64,000 nt of DNA from Burkholderia sp. Bp8963 (GTDB lineage: Bacteria; Pseudomonadota; Gammaproteobacteria; Burkholderiales; Burkholderiaceae). The notes below the pieces were generated by a model. That model ran no database searches, had not been told where the DNA came from, and saw only the letters and a list, made by a program, of their open reading frames with translations. Shown piece by piece: positions 57,233 to 64,000 of the stretch. The position numbers and the translations under genes are program-made. The first letter of the stretch is position 1. Each line of letters starts with the position of its first letter. The stretch spans positions 62,001 through 126,000 of the forward strand of contig NZ_QTQP01000009.1 in the NCBI RefSeq assembly GCF_003854275.1, written 5' to 3'.

Positions 57233-58480
57233 ATGACCCGCTTTACATTGCGGCGGACGGTTCGCGGCGCGCTCGCCGCGGCCGTCACGGTCTGGCTCGG
57301 CATCGCATCCGGCCAAGCGCAGACCGGCGCGGCCACCGAGAGCGACGCGGCCGCGCTCGGCAAGCTGATCTTTTTCGATCCGTCCTTGTCGGCGTCAGGC
57401 AAGATGTCGTGCGCAACGTGCCACAGCCCGTCGCATGCGTACGGGCCGCCGAACGGCCTCGCCGCGCAGCTGGGCGGTGCCGACCTGAAGCATCAGGGCA
57501 CCCGCGCAGTGCCCAGCCTGCGCTACGTATTGAACAGGACACCGATCTGGTCGCATCCGGTGGCCGCGAGTCAGGCGGAGCGCTTGACGGACGCCGACAA
57601 CGCACCGGCGGGCGGGTTCGGCTGGGACGGGCGCTTCAACCATTTGCAGGACCAGGCGTCGTTCCCGCTGCTCAATCCGAACGAAATGGCGAACAAGAGC
57701 CCCGAGGATGTGGTGGCCAAACTGCGGCGCGCGCCGTATGCCGCGCGTTTCCGGGCCGTGTTCGGCGTGCACGTGTTCGACGATCCGAAGCAGGCGTTCG
57801 CGCAGGCGATGGTCGCAATCGAGCGCTTCGAACTCGACGATCCGGGCTTTCATCCGTACTCGAGCAAATTCGACGCGTACCTCGACGGCAAGGCCACGCT
57901 GACCGCGCAGGAATTGCGCGGAAAACGGCTATTCGACGATCCCGCGCGCGGCAACTGCGCGTCGTGTCACATCGACCAGCCAGGGGCGAACGGTGCCCAT
58001 CCACTGCTGACGGACTTCACGTTCGAGGCGCTGGGCGTGCCACGCAACCGCGAACTGCGCGTCAATGCGGATCCGGACTACTTCGACATGGGATTATGCG
58101 GCCCGCTCCGGACGGATCAGTCCACCGACAAGACCAATTGCGGACTCTTCAAGACGCCGTCGTTGCGCAATGTCGCGACGCGTCGGGTGTTCTTCCACAA
58201 CGGGCGTTTCCATACGCTGAAGAGCGCGCTGCGGTTCTACGTGCAGCGCGATACGAACCCGGAGAAGTGGTATTCGTCCGATGCGCATCGGCATGTCGTC
58301 AAGTTCGACGATTTGTCCGCGAACCTGCGAAGCAACGTCGATACGACCGACGAGCCTCTGACACGCAAGCGTGGCGAGCGGCCGGTCTGGAGCGACGTGG
58401 ACATTGCCGACGTAGCGGCGTTTCTTTCGACGCTCAGTGATGGCTATGCATCGGAGCATCCGGCAACTCGTGGCCGTTGA
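57233..58480 (+). CDS. Di-haem cytochrome c peroxidase/MauG family protein
   Basis: A 415-residue periplasmic protein with a signal peptide ending SGQAQ. Two haem-binding motifs are present: CATCH (Cys60, Cys63, His64) and CASCH (Cys242, Cys245, His246). ALGKLIFFDPSLSASGKMSC, RAVPSLRYVLNRTPIWSHPVA, GFGWDGRFNHLQDQASFPLLNPNEMANKSPEDV and KTPSLRNVATRRVFFHNGRFHTLKSAL are typical of the MauG/CCP family. It may detoxify peroxide or modify a partner protein. It overlaps nothing but follows the phosphoesterase by 11 bp, so the four genes 54319-58480 form one unit. Confidence 0.88.
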   Translation: MTRFTLRRTVRGALAAAVTVWLGIASGQAQTGAATESDAAALGKLIFFDPSLSASGKMSCATCHSPSHAYGPPNGLAAQLGGADLKHQGTRAVPSLRYVLNRTPIWSHPVAASQAERLTDADNAPAGGFGWDGRFNHLQDQASFPLLNPNEMANKSPEDVVAKLRRAPYAARFRAVFGVHVFDDPKQAFAQAMVAIERFELDDPGFHPYSSKFDAYLDGKATLTAQELRGKRLFDDPARGNCASCHIDQPGANGAHPLLTDFTFEALGVPRNRELRVNADPDYFDMGLCGPLRTDQSTDKTNCGLFKTPSLRNVATRRVFFHNGRFHTLKSALRFYVQRDTNPEKWYSSDAHRHVVKFDDLSANLRSNVDTTDEPLTRKRGERPVWSDVDIADVAAFLSTLSDGYASEHPATRGR

Positions 58481-58541
58481 GTGCCTGCCGCACGGATGAC
58501 GGGCTGTGCGCGAGGACGGATGCCGCCGCGCTTGCGTGCGA

Positions 58542-58931
58542 TTACTGGCCCATCTTCGACGACACGCAACCCGTGCTCGAGCACTCGCGATCGCGCTCGC
58601 GCAGGAACGACAGGCGCGACTGCGTCATGTCGATCGCGCACTCGAGGTTTACGTAGTACCCGTCGTCGCGCGTATAGCTGCACTTGTCGTCGCGCTGCTT
58701 CAGCCACGCGAGCTGGCCCGTCTTCAGCGACGCCTGCTGGTCGCCGCTCAACTGCTTGCGCAGGCGGCCGTACTGGTCGTTCAGCTCGCGGTCGATCTGC
58801 GAGAACTGCGTGCTGCTGCAGTACACCTGGTCGAATGCGCTGCGCGGCTTCGCGCAGCCTGCCGCGTGCGCGGCGAAAGGAACGGCAAGCGCGAACAGTG
58901 CGCAGGATGCGGCGAGCAGATTCTTTTTCAT
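58542..58931 (-). CDS. LprI-like (DUF1311) lysozyme-inhibitor family protein
   Basis: A 129-residue exported protein. The signal peptide is KKNLLAASCALFALAVPFAAHA. The mature part has four to six Cys, likely in disulfides, and the DUF1311 pattern: CAKPRSAFDQVYCSSTQFSQIDRELNDQYGRLRKQL and LKTGQLAWLKQRDDKCSYTRDD. The family includes Mycobacterium LprI, reported to inhibit lysozyme. It lies 49 bp downstream of the amidase gene on the same strand. GGAGCATC precedes the ATG. Confidence 0.82.
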   Translation of the reverse strand: MKKNLLAASCALFALAVPFAAHAAGCAKPRSAFDQVYCSSTQFSQIDRELNDQYGRLRKQLSGDQQASLKTGQLAWLKQRDDKCSYTRDDGYYVNLECAIDMTQSRLSFLRERDRECSSTGCVSSKMGQ

Positions 58932-58980
58932 TTGATGCTCCTGGCTGGGTAAAAACCGGTGATGCGGGTGCGCCGCGTCG

Positions 58981-59775
58981 TCATTCGGACGCGGTGCACG
59001 CTTCGATGCCGCCCGCGATCGCGGCGGACAGGCGCTGGATCGTCTCGGGCTGCGCGAGCCGCTTCTCTTCGTCGGGATTGACGATCACGCCGGCTTCGAC
59101 GAGCACGGCCGGAATCGGCGCGGTGCGCAGCACGACGAGATCGTCGAAGCGGTGGATGCCGAGGTGCGCGTCGATCAGCGGACGGTTTTCTCCGCGGATT
59201 GGCTGCGCGTGATAGAGCGACGGCGTCTCGCCTGCCGCGATGAGCTTCGCGGCGATCGCCTTCGCGCAGCGCAGGCTCTGTTCGTAATGCGGATTGCGCT
59301 CCGACACGAACACCGCGAAACCATGGAATTCGCGCTGCCGGCCGGCGTCGATGAATTGCTGCTGCATCGAATCGTGATGGATCGACACGAACAGGTCGGC
59401 ATCGGGCGCCTGCGTCGATCGCTGGTCGAGCTTGATCTCGCGGCCGTCCGCGGACGTGCGCAGCACGCGGTCGCCGTCGTCGGCGAGCCGTTTGGCGATC
59501 GCGCCCGACAGATCGAGGTTGTACAGGTATTCGACGCGGCCGCTCGCGCCGGTCGAGCCCGGGTGGGCCGGCGTGTGGCCGGTGTCGACCACGATGTACG
59601 GGGCATGCGCGCTTGCGACATGCGCGCTGGCGACGTGCGCGTTGCCGGCCGGCGCGGTGTCTGCTGCGCGCAGCGCGAGCGGTGCGCCGAGCAGCGCCGC
59701 GCAGGCGATTGCGCGCGCGGCGGCGCCTGCGAACGGGCGAAGGCGTTGGACGGTTCGGTTCATTCTTGTTGTCAT
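58981..59775 (-). CDS. Exported N-acetylmuramoyl-L-alanine amidase
   Basis: A 264-residue amidase_3 (AmiC-like) zinc enzyme. The signal peptide (ARAIACAALLGAPLALRAA) is followed by a short Ala/His-rich segment (VASAHVASAHAP). The zinc ligands are in VVDTGHTPAHPG (His), RVEYLYNLDL (Glu) and SIHHDSMQ (His); the catalytic Glu is in VLVEAGVIVNPDEEKRL. It cleaves the amide bond between MurNAc and L-Ala in peptidoglycan. No AMIN targeting domain is present. The ATG at 59775 is chosen; an internal ATG at 59763 would also leave a signal peptide. It is followed by an LprI-like gene, which may act on the same cell-wall substrate. Confidence 0.88.
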   Translation of the reverse strand: MTTRMNRTVQRLRPFAGAAARAIACAALLGAPLALRAADTAPAGNAHVASAHVASAHAPYIVVDTGHTPAHPGSTGASGRVEYLYNLDLSGAIAKRLADDGDRVLRTSADGREIKLDQRSTQAPDADLFVSIHHDSMQQQFIDAGRQREFHGFAVFVSERNPHYEQSLRCAKAIAAKLIAAGETPSLYHAQPIRGENRPLIDAHLGIHRFDDLVVLRTAPIPAVLVEAGVIVNPDEEKRLAQPETIQRLSAAIAGGIEACTASE

Positions 59776-60083
59776 TGGGTTGCGGCTGCGTTCGACAAAT
59801 CGGCGCGGTGCCGTCGGCCTGCATCCAGCAGTCGGAATGTGCGGGCGATTATAGCGGCAGCCGGCGACCCCGCAATGACAAAAACGCACGCGTCGAATCG
59901 GGTGAAGGCGGCGTGTAAAAGACGCGGCGGCGCCGTTCAGGCGAGTACGTGCTGCGCGACGCACTTCGTCAGCCATCGTCAAGTGGCGCGTGCGCTCGAT
60001 TGACGCATCTCGAAAATTCTTCTACGATCCATTCCATGCCTTCGGGACAGACCCGAAGCGTTTCTATCTCTTGAGGGAGCCTC
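59776..60083. other. Divergent promoter region between the amidase and nadM genes
   Basis: About 310 bp without a gene. The right end carries a good sigma70-type promoter for nadM at 60000-60028. The left two thirds are GC-rich and hold no feature I can name; the amidase promoter must be there. Confidence 0.6.
60000..60028 (+). promoter_or_regulatory. Sigma70-type promoter for nadM
   Basis: TTGACG (60000-60005) and TACGAT (60023-60028) at the optimal 17-bp spacing. The start would be near 60035, leaving a leader of about 49 nt with GGGAGCC before the ATG at 60084. Confidence 0.6.
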
Positions 60084-61124
60084 ATGAGTACGCAACACAC
60101 CATGCGCTTCGACGCGCTTGTCTTCATTGGTCGTTTCCAGCCTCCGCATCGTGGTCACCTGAACGTGCTGAAGTTGGCACTGAGCCGGGCCGAGCGCGTC
60201 TGCGTGCTGATCGGGTCGACCGACAAGCCCCGCACCATCAAGGATCCGTTCTCGTTCGACGAGCGCCGCCAGATGCTGGCATCGCTGCTCGACGCGTCCG
60301 AGCGTGACCGCTTGACGATCGTGCCCGTGCAGGACTCGACGTACAACGACGGTGACTGGGTGCGCTGGGTGCAGGATGCCGTCGCGTCCGCGCTCGGCGA
60401 CGTCCCGCAGAAGAAGATCGGACTGATCGGCCACGAGAAGGACGCTACGTCGTATTACCTGCGGATGTTCCCGCAATGGGAACTGGTCGAGGCCGATGCG
60501 ACGGAAGACATCTCCGCCACCGAAATCCGCGACCAGTATTTCGCGGAACGCCCGAACAGCTTCGTGCAATGGGCGGTGCCCGAACCCGTGTTCGGCTGGC
60601 TCGAACGCTTCCGCACGCAGCCGGAATTCGCGCAGCTGAAGGCGGAGGCCGAGTTTATCGCCGCGTATCGCAAGGCGTGGGCCGCCGCGCCGTATCCGGT
60701 CACGTTCGTGACCGTCGATGCAGTCGTCGTGCACTCGGGCCATATCCTGCTCGTGCGCCGGCGCAGCGAACCGGGCCGCGGCCTGTGGGCGCTGCCGGGC
60801 GGCTTCGTGAACCAGGACGAACGGCTCGACACCGCGTGCATCCGCGAGCTGCGCGAGGAAACCGGCCTGAAGCTGCCGGAGCCCGTGCTGCGCGGCTCGA
60901 TCAAGGATCGCCAGGTGTTCGATCATCCGACCCGCTCGCTGCGCGGCCGCACGATCACGCATGCGTGCCTGTTCAGTTTCCCGACCGGCGAACTGCCGCG
61001 CGTGAAAGGCAGCGACGACGCCGACAAGGCGCGCTGGGTGCCGCTCAACGAATTCGCGCAGATGCGCAGCATGATGTTCGAGGATCACTTCGACATCGCC
61101 TATCACTTCCTGGGGAAACTCTGA
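60084..61124 (+). CDS. nadM: Bifunctional NMN adenylyltransferase and Nudix hydrolase
   Basis: A 346-residue fusion. The N-terminal half is a NadM-type nucleotidyltransferase with GRFQPPHRGH (HxGH at His22-His25), LIGSTDKPRTIKDPFSFDERRQML and the ISATEIR motif. The C-terminal half is a Nudix domain whose box reads GFVNQDERLDTACIREL, then REETGL, with the essential R-E-x-x-E-E pattern. The first joins NMN and ATP to NAD; the second probably hydrolyses ADP-ribose or a similar dinucleotide. This fusion is known from cyanobacteria and proteobacteria. It is followed by nadV 72 bp on, making an NAD salvage pair. A good promoter lies just upstream. Confidence 0.9.
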   Translation: MSTQHTMRFDALVFIGRFQPPHRGHLNVLKLALSRAERVCVLIGSTDKPRTIKDPFSFDERRQMLASLLDASERDRLTIVPVQDSTYNDGDWVRWVQDAVASALGDVPQKKIGLIGHEKDATSYYLRMFPQWELVEADATEDISATEIRDQYFAERPNSFVQWAVPEPVFGWLERFRTQPEFAQLKAEAEFIAAYRKAWAAAPYPVTFVTVDAVVVHSGHILLVRRRSEPGRGLWALPGGFVNQDERLDTACIRELREETGLKLPEPVLRGSIKDRQVFDHPTRSLRGRTITHACLFSFPTGELPRVKGSDDADKARWVPLNEFAQMRSMMFEDHFDIAYHFLGKL

Positions 61125-61146
61125 TCCTCTGATTCCCCGCATTCCG

Positions 61147-61194
61147 CCGTCGCGACAGACGCGACGGTTGTCCAACGGCCTAGAGGAGCTCTAG
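61147..61194 (+). promoter_or_regulatory. Hairpins between nadM and nadV, the second covering the nadV ribosome-binding site
   Basis: 61147-61167 is a perfect 8-bp stem CCGTCGCG/CGCGACGG with a 5-nt loop; no T-run follows. 61180-61194 is a 6-bp stem CTAGAG/CTCTAG with loop GAG. The nadV Shine-Dalgarno sequence GAGGAG (61183-61188) sits inside this second stem and loop, two bases before the ATG triplet's own spacer. Pairing would hide it from ribosomes. Confidence 0.45.
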
Positions 61195-61196
61195 CC

Positions 61197-62633
61197 ATGC
61201 AAAACGATCTCGGCGGCTTTGCCGCGGTACTCGCCAACCCGATCCTTAACACGGATTCATACAAGGCATCCCACTTCCTGCAATATCCGGCCGACGCGAC
61301 CGCGATGTTCTCGTACGTCGAATCGCGCGGCGGCCGCTACGACCGCACGGTGTTCTTCGGCCTGCAGATGCTGCTGAAGGAATATCTGTGCAAGCCGGTC
61401 ACGCACGCGATGATCGACGACGCGCGCGACTTTTTCGCTGTGCACGGCGAGCCGTTCAACGAAGCGGGCTGGCGCTATATCGTGGAGCGCTACGACGGCT
61501 ACCTGCCGGTGAAGATCCGCGCGGTGCCCGAAGGCTCGGTCGTGCCGACGCACAACGTGCTGATGACCGTCGAATGCGATGACCCGCAGGTGTTCTGGCT
61601 CGCGTCGTACCTGGAGACGATGCTGCTGCGCGTGTGGTATCCGGTGACGGTTGCGACGCAGAGCTGGCACCTGCGGCAAACGATCCGCCGCTTCCTCGAG
61701 AAGACCGACGACGATCTCGCGCAATTGCCGTTCAAGCTGCACGACTTCGGCGCGCGCGGCGTGTCGAGCGCGGAATCGGCGGCGATCGGCGGCGCGGCGC
61801 ACCTCGTCAGCTTCATGGGTTCGGACACGGTGCTCGGCGTGCTCGCCGCGAACCGCTTCTATCGCGAGCCGATGGCCGCGTATTCGGTGCCGGCGGCCGA
61901 GCACAGCACGATCACGTCGTGGGGGCGCGACGGCGAAGCCGATGCGTACCGCAACATGTTGCGCCGCTTCGGCCTGCCGGGCGCGATCGTCTCGGTCGTA
62001 TCGGATTCCTACGATCTGTTCGCGGCGCTCGACATGTGGGGCGGCGAGTTGAAGCAGGCCGTGATCGACTCCGGCGCGACGCTCGTCGTGCGGCCCGATT
62101 CCGGCGACCCGGTGACGATCGTGCTGCAGACCGTGCGTGCGCTCGACGCGTCGTTTGGCTCGACGCTGAACGGCAAGGGCCGGCGTGTACTGAAGCATGT
62201 GCGCGTGATCCAGGGCGATGGCGTCGACGCGACGTCGATCGAAGCGATCCTGTCCTCGCTCGACGACGCGGGCTACGCGGCCGGCAACGTCGTGTTCGGG
62301 ATGGGGGGCGCGCTGCTGCAGCGGGTGAACCGCGACACGCAGCGCTTCGCGATGAAGTGCTCGGCCATCCGCCGCGCGGGCGTGTGGCACGACGTCTGCA
62401 AGGATCCCGTCACCGACGCAGGCAAGCGCTCGAAGAAGGGGCGCCTGACGCTGCTGCGCAACCGCCGCACCGGCGAATACCGGACCGCGACGCTGCCGGT
62501 GGCGTGGGACGACCGCGCGGTCGAAAGCGAATGGGACGACGCGCTCGAGACGGTGTTCGATACGGGGCGGCTGCGGGTCGACGTGTCGTTGGCCGAGGTG
62601 CGGGCACGGGCGCACGCGGGCGAGGTGTCATAA
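61197..62633 (+). CDS. nadV: Nicotinamide phosphoribosyltransferase (NAMPT-type)
   Basis: A 478-residue type II phosphoribosyltransferase. NPILNTDSYKASHFLQYP and FFGLQMLLKEYL match the N-terminus of human NAMPT and bacterial NadV rather than nicotinate enzymes (PncB). HDFGARGVSSAESAAIGGAAHLVSFMGSDTV and VVRPDSGDPVTIV carry the active-site and PRPP-binding residues. It makes NMN from nicotinamide and PRPP, which the upstream NadM turns into NAD without deamidation. AGAGGAG precedes the ATG within a small hairpin. The stop overlaps the end of the convergent regulator gene by 6 bp. Confidence 0.9.
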   Translation: MQNDLGGFAAVLANPILNTDSYKASHFLQYPADATAMFSYVESRGGRYDRTVFFGLQMLLKEYLCKPVTHAMIDDARDFFAVHGEPFNEAGWRYIVERYDGYLPVKIRAVPEGSVVPTHNVLMTVECDDPQVFWLASYLETMLLRVWYPVTVATQSWHLRQTIRRFLEKTDDDLAQLPFKLHDFGARGVSSAESAAIGGAAHLVSFMGSDTVLGVLAANRFYREPMAAYSVPAAEHSTITSWGRDGEADAYRNMLRRFGLPGAIVSVVSDSYDLFAALDMWGGELKQAVIDSGATLVVRPDSGDPVTIVLQTVRALDASFGSTLNGKGRRVLKHVRVIQGDGVDATSIEAILSSLDDAGYAAGNVVFGMGGALLQRVNRDTQRFAMKCSAIRRAGVWHDVCKDPVTDAGKRSKKGRLTLLRNRRTGEYRTATLPVAWDDRAVESEWDDALETVFDTGRLRVDVSLAEVRARAHAGEVS

Positions 62634-64000
62634 GCCCCGCGCCGGCGCACGCGCGTCGGCTGGCGCCGCCGTTGCGCGTTCGTCGCGCCGCGCGGCGTCC
62701 ATCGCCCGCGCCAGTGCGTCGAACACCGCCGGACCCTTGCAACGCGACACGTTGAAACGCAGGAACGACGTCGCACTGTGCGATGCGCTGAACACGTTGC
62801 CCGGCGCGAACACGACATCTTCGTCCAGCGCGTGACGCGCGACCCGTGCGGCGTCGAGCCGGTCCGGCAATTCCGCCCATACGAACAGCCCGCCGCGCGG
62901 CTCCGTCCAGATCCCGAGCCCGGTGCGCGTCAGCCGCCGGATCGTCTCGCCCATCGCGTCCGCGAGCCGCGCGCGCAAGCCGTCCATGTGTCTGCGGTAC
63001 GTCCCGTCGATCAGCAGGCGATGCACGACGTTCGCCGTGAGCTGCGCATTGCCGAACGACGTCGCGAGCTTAAGATCGACCAGCGGTTCGATCCACTCCG
63101 CACGTGCGGCGATGTAGCCGCAGCGCATCGCCGCCGACAGCGTCTTCGAGAAACTGCCGATCGACAGCACGCGCGCGAGCCCGTCGAACGCCGCGAGGCG
63201 CGGCGCGGGCGTGCTCTCGAAGTCCGCGAAGATGTCGTCCTCGACGATCAGCAGGCCGTGTTCCGCCGCGAGCGTCAGCAGCCGGTGCGCGACGGGCGGC
63301 GCGAGCGTCGCGCCGGTCGGGTTGTGCAGCGCCGCGTTGGTGATGTAGAGGCGCGGTCGATGCTCGATCAGCGTCCGCTCGAAGCGCGCGAGGTCGGGGC
63401 CGTTCGGCGTGTACGGGACGCTGACGATCCGCGCCCGGTGTGCGCGCAGCAGCGCCTGGAAATTGAAGTAGCACGGATCGTCGAGCACGACCGTGTCGCC
63501 GGGCTCCAGCAACAGGCGGCACACGAGATCGAGCGCGTGCGTGCCGCCGTCGGTCAGCACGATCTGCGCAGGATCCGCCTGCACGCCATGCTGCGCAAGC
63601 CGCCACGCGAGCTGCTGGCGCAGCGCGGGCAGGCCGAGCGGCGTCGCATAGTCGGTGAGCACGTCGGATTCGTCGCGCGACACGGCGCGCAGCGCGCGGC
63701 GCAGGCTGTCGTCGGGCAGCCACGACGACGGCAGCCAGCCGCAACCCGGCTTCGCGGCGGCCGCGCCGGTTTCGAGCGACTGGCGCGTCAGCCACAGCGG
63801 ATCGAGTTCGCGGTCGAGGCGCGGCGCGAGATCCGCGAGCACGAGCGGCGGCGCATGCCCCGACACGTAGTAGCCCGACCCGGGCCGCGCGACGACCACG
63901 CCTTCGCTCGCGAGCCGTTCGTACGCGTCGACGACGGTCGATTTCGACACCTGCAGCGCGTCGGCCATCATCCGGATCGACGGCACCCGCGCGCCGGGCA
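62628..64000 (-). CDS. MocR-type PLP-dependent transcriptional regulator (partial)
   Basis: The window ends inside the gene; 457 codons are visible, lacking only the first part of the GntR domain. The N-terminal winged helix-turn-helix is seen as PGARVPSIRMMADALQVSKSTVVDAYERLASEGVVVARPGSGYYVSG. The rest is a fold-I aminotransferase domain with VLTDGGTHALDLVCRLLLEPGDTVVLDDPCYFNF, IVEDDIFADF and the PLP lysine in SIGSFSKTLSAAMRCGYIA. MocR regulators bind PLP or an aldimine as effector and usually control vitamin B6, taurine or GABA genes. Its target is not apparent; it converges on nadV. Confidence 0.88.
   Translation of the reverse strand, partial: PGARVPSIRMMADALQVSKSTVVDAYERLASEGVVVARPGSGYYVSGHAPPLVLADLAPRLDRELDPLWLTRQSLETGAAAAKPGCGWLPSSWLPDDSLRRALRAVSRDESDVLTDYATPLGLPALRQQLAWRLAQHGVQADPAQIVLTDGGTHALDLVCRLLLEPGDTVVLDDPCYFNFQALLRAHRARIVSVPYTPNGPDLARFERTLIEHRPRLYITNAALHNPTGATLAPPVAHRLLTLAAEHGLLIVEDDIFADFESTPAPRLAAFDGLARVLSIGSFSKTLSAAMRCGYIAARAEWIEPLVDLKLATSFGNAQLTANVVHRLLIDGTYRRHMDGLRARLADAMGETIRRLTRTGLGIWTEPRGGLFVWAELPDRLDAARVARHALDEDVVFAPGNVFSASHSATSFLRFNVSRCKGPAVFDALARAMDAARRDERATAAPADARAPARGL

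Overview
The base composition (very GC-rich, codons ending in G or C) and the gene content point to a chromosome or large replicon of a Burkholderia-type betaproteobacterium, most like the Burkholderia cepacia complex. This placement is inferred from family resemblance; no search was run. No rRNA, tRNA, integrase, transposase or CRISPR array was recognised.

Left part (1-16.5 kb): housekeeping and accessory metabolism. It holds the end of an unidentified gene with its terminator, a DUF2158 protein, a small membrane protein of the superinfection-immunity family, a rhodanese divergent from an FtrA-type AraC regulator, an arginine decarboxylase/antiporter pair (adiA-adiC), a nitronate monooxygenase, an M20 peptidase, an NnrU protein, a TauE/SafE exporter, a leftward operon of Rieske-flavoprotein, DUF2945 and DUF488 genes, and a large exported protein resembling the fungal Agd3 polysaccharide deacetylase with a small exported protein upstream of it.

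Centre (17.2-48.9 kb): two complete TonB-dependent import modules lie side by side in the same direction. Module A (17.2-34.1 kb) has a structured leader, tonB-exbB-exbD-exbD, an exported TPR protein, an XRE/cupin regulator, an outer-membrane receptor, a YejABEF-type peptide ABC importer and an RND pump without an adaptor. Module B (34.3-48.9 kb) has a GNAT acetyltransferase, an MFS transporter, an amino-acid binding protein, a second receptor, three luciferase-like flavin monooxygenases, a fused ABC permease/ATPase, a DUF3088 protein and a second tonB-exbB-exbD-exbD set. Its gene mix resembles Bacillus operons that acetylate and oxidise S-alkylated cysteines to recover sulfur, here with outer-membrane uptake added. 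The last monooxygenase is interrupted by an in-frame amber codon.

Right part (48.9-64 kb): a Pseudomonas-type phosphatidylserine decarboxylase; puuB-puuR-puuA for putrescine catabolism behind a tandem operator-like element; a TetR regulator with a clear candidate operator; a secreted cluster of two paralogous Tat-signal proteins, a phosphoesterase lipoprotein and a di-haem peroxidase; an LprI-like protein; an N-acetylmuramoyl-L-alanine amidase; the NAD salvage pair nadM/Nudix and nadV; and a MocR-type regulator cut by the right edge.
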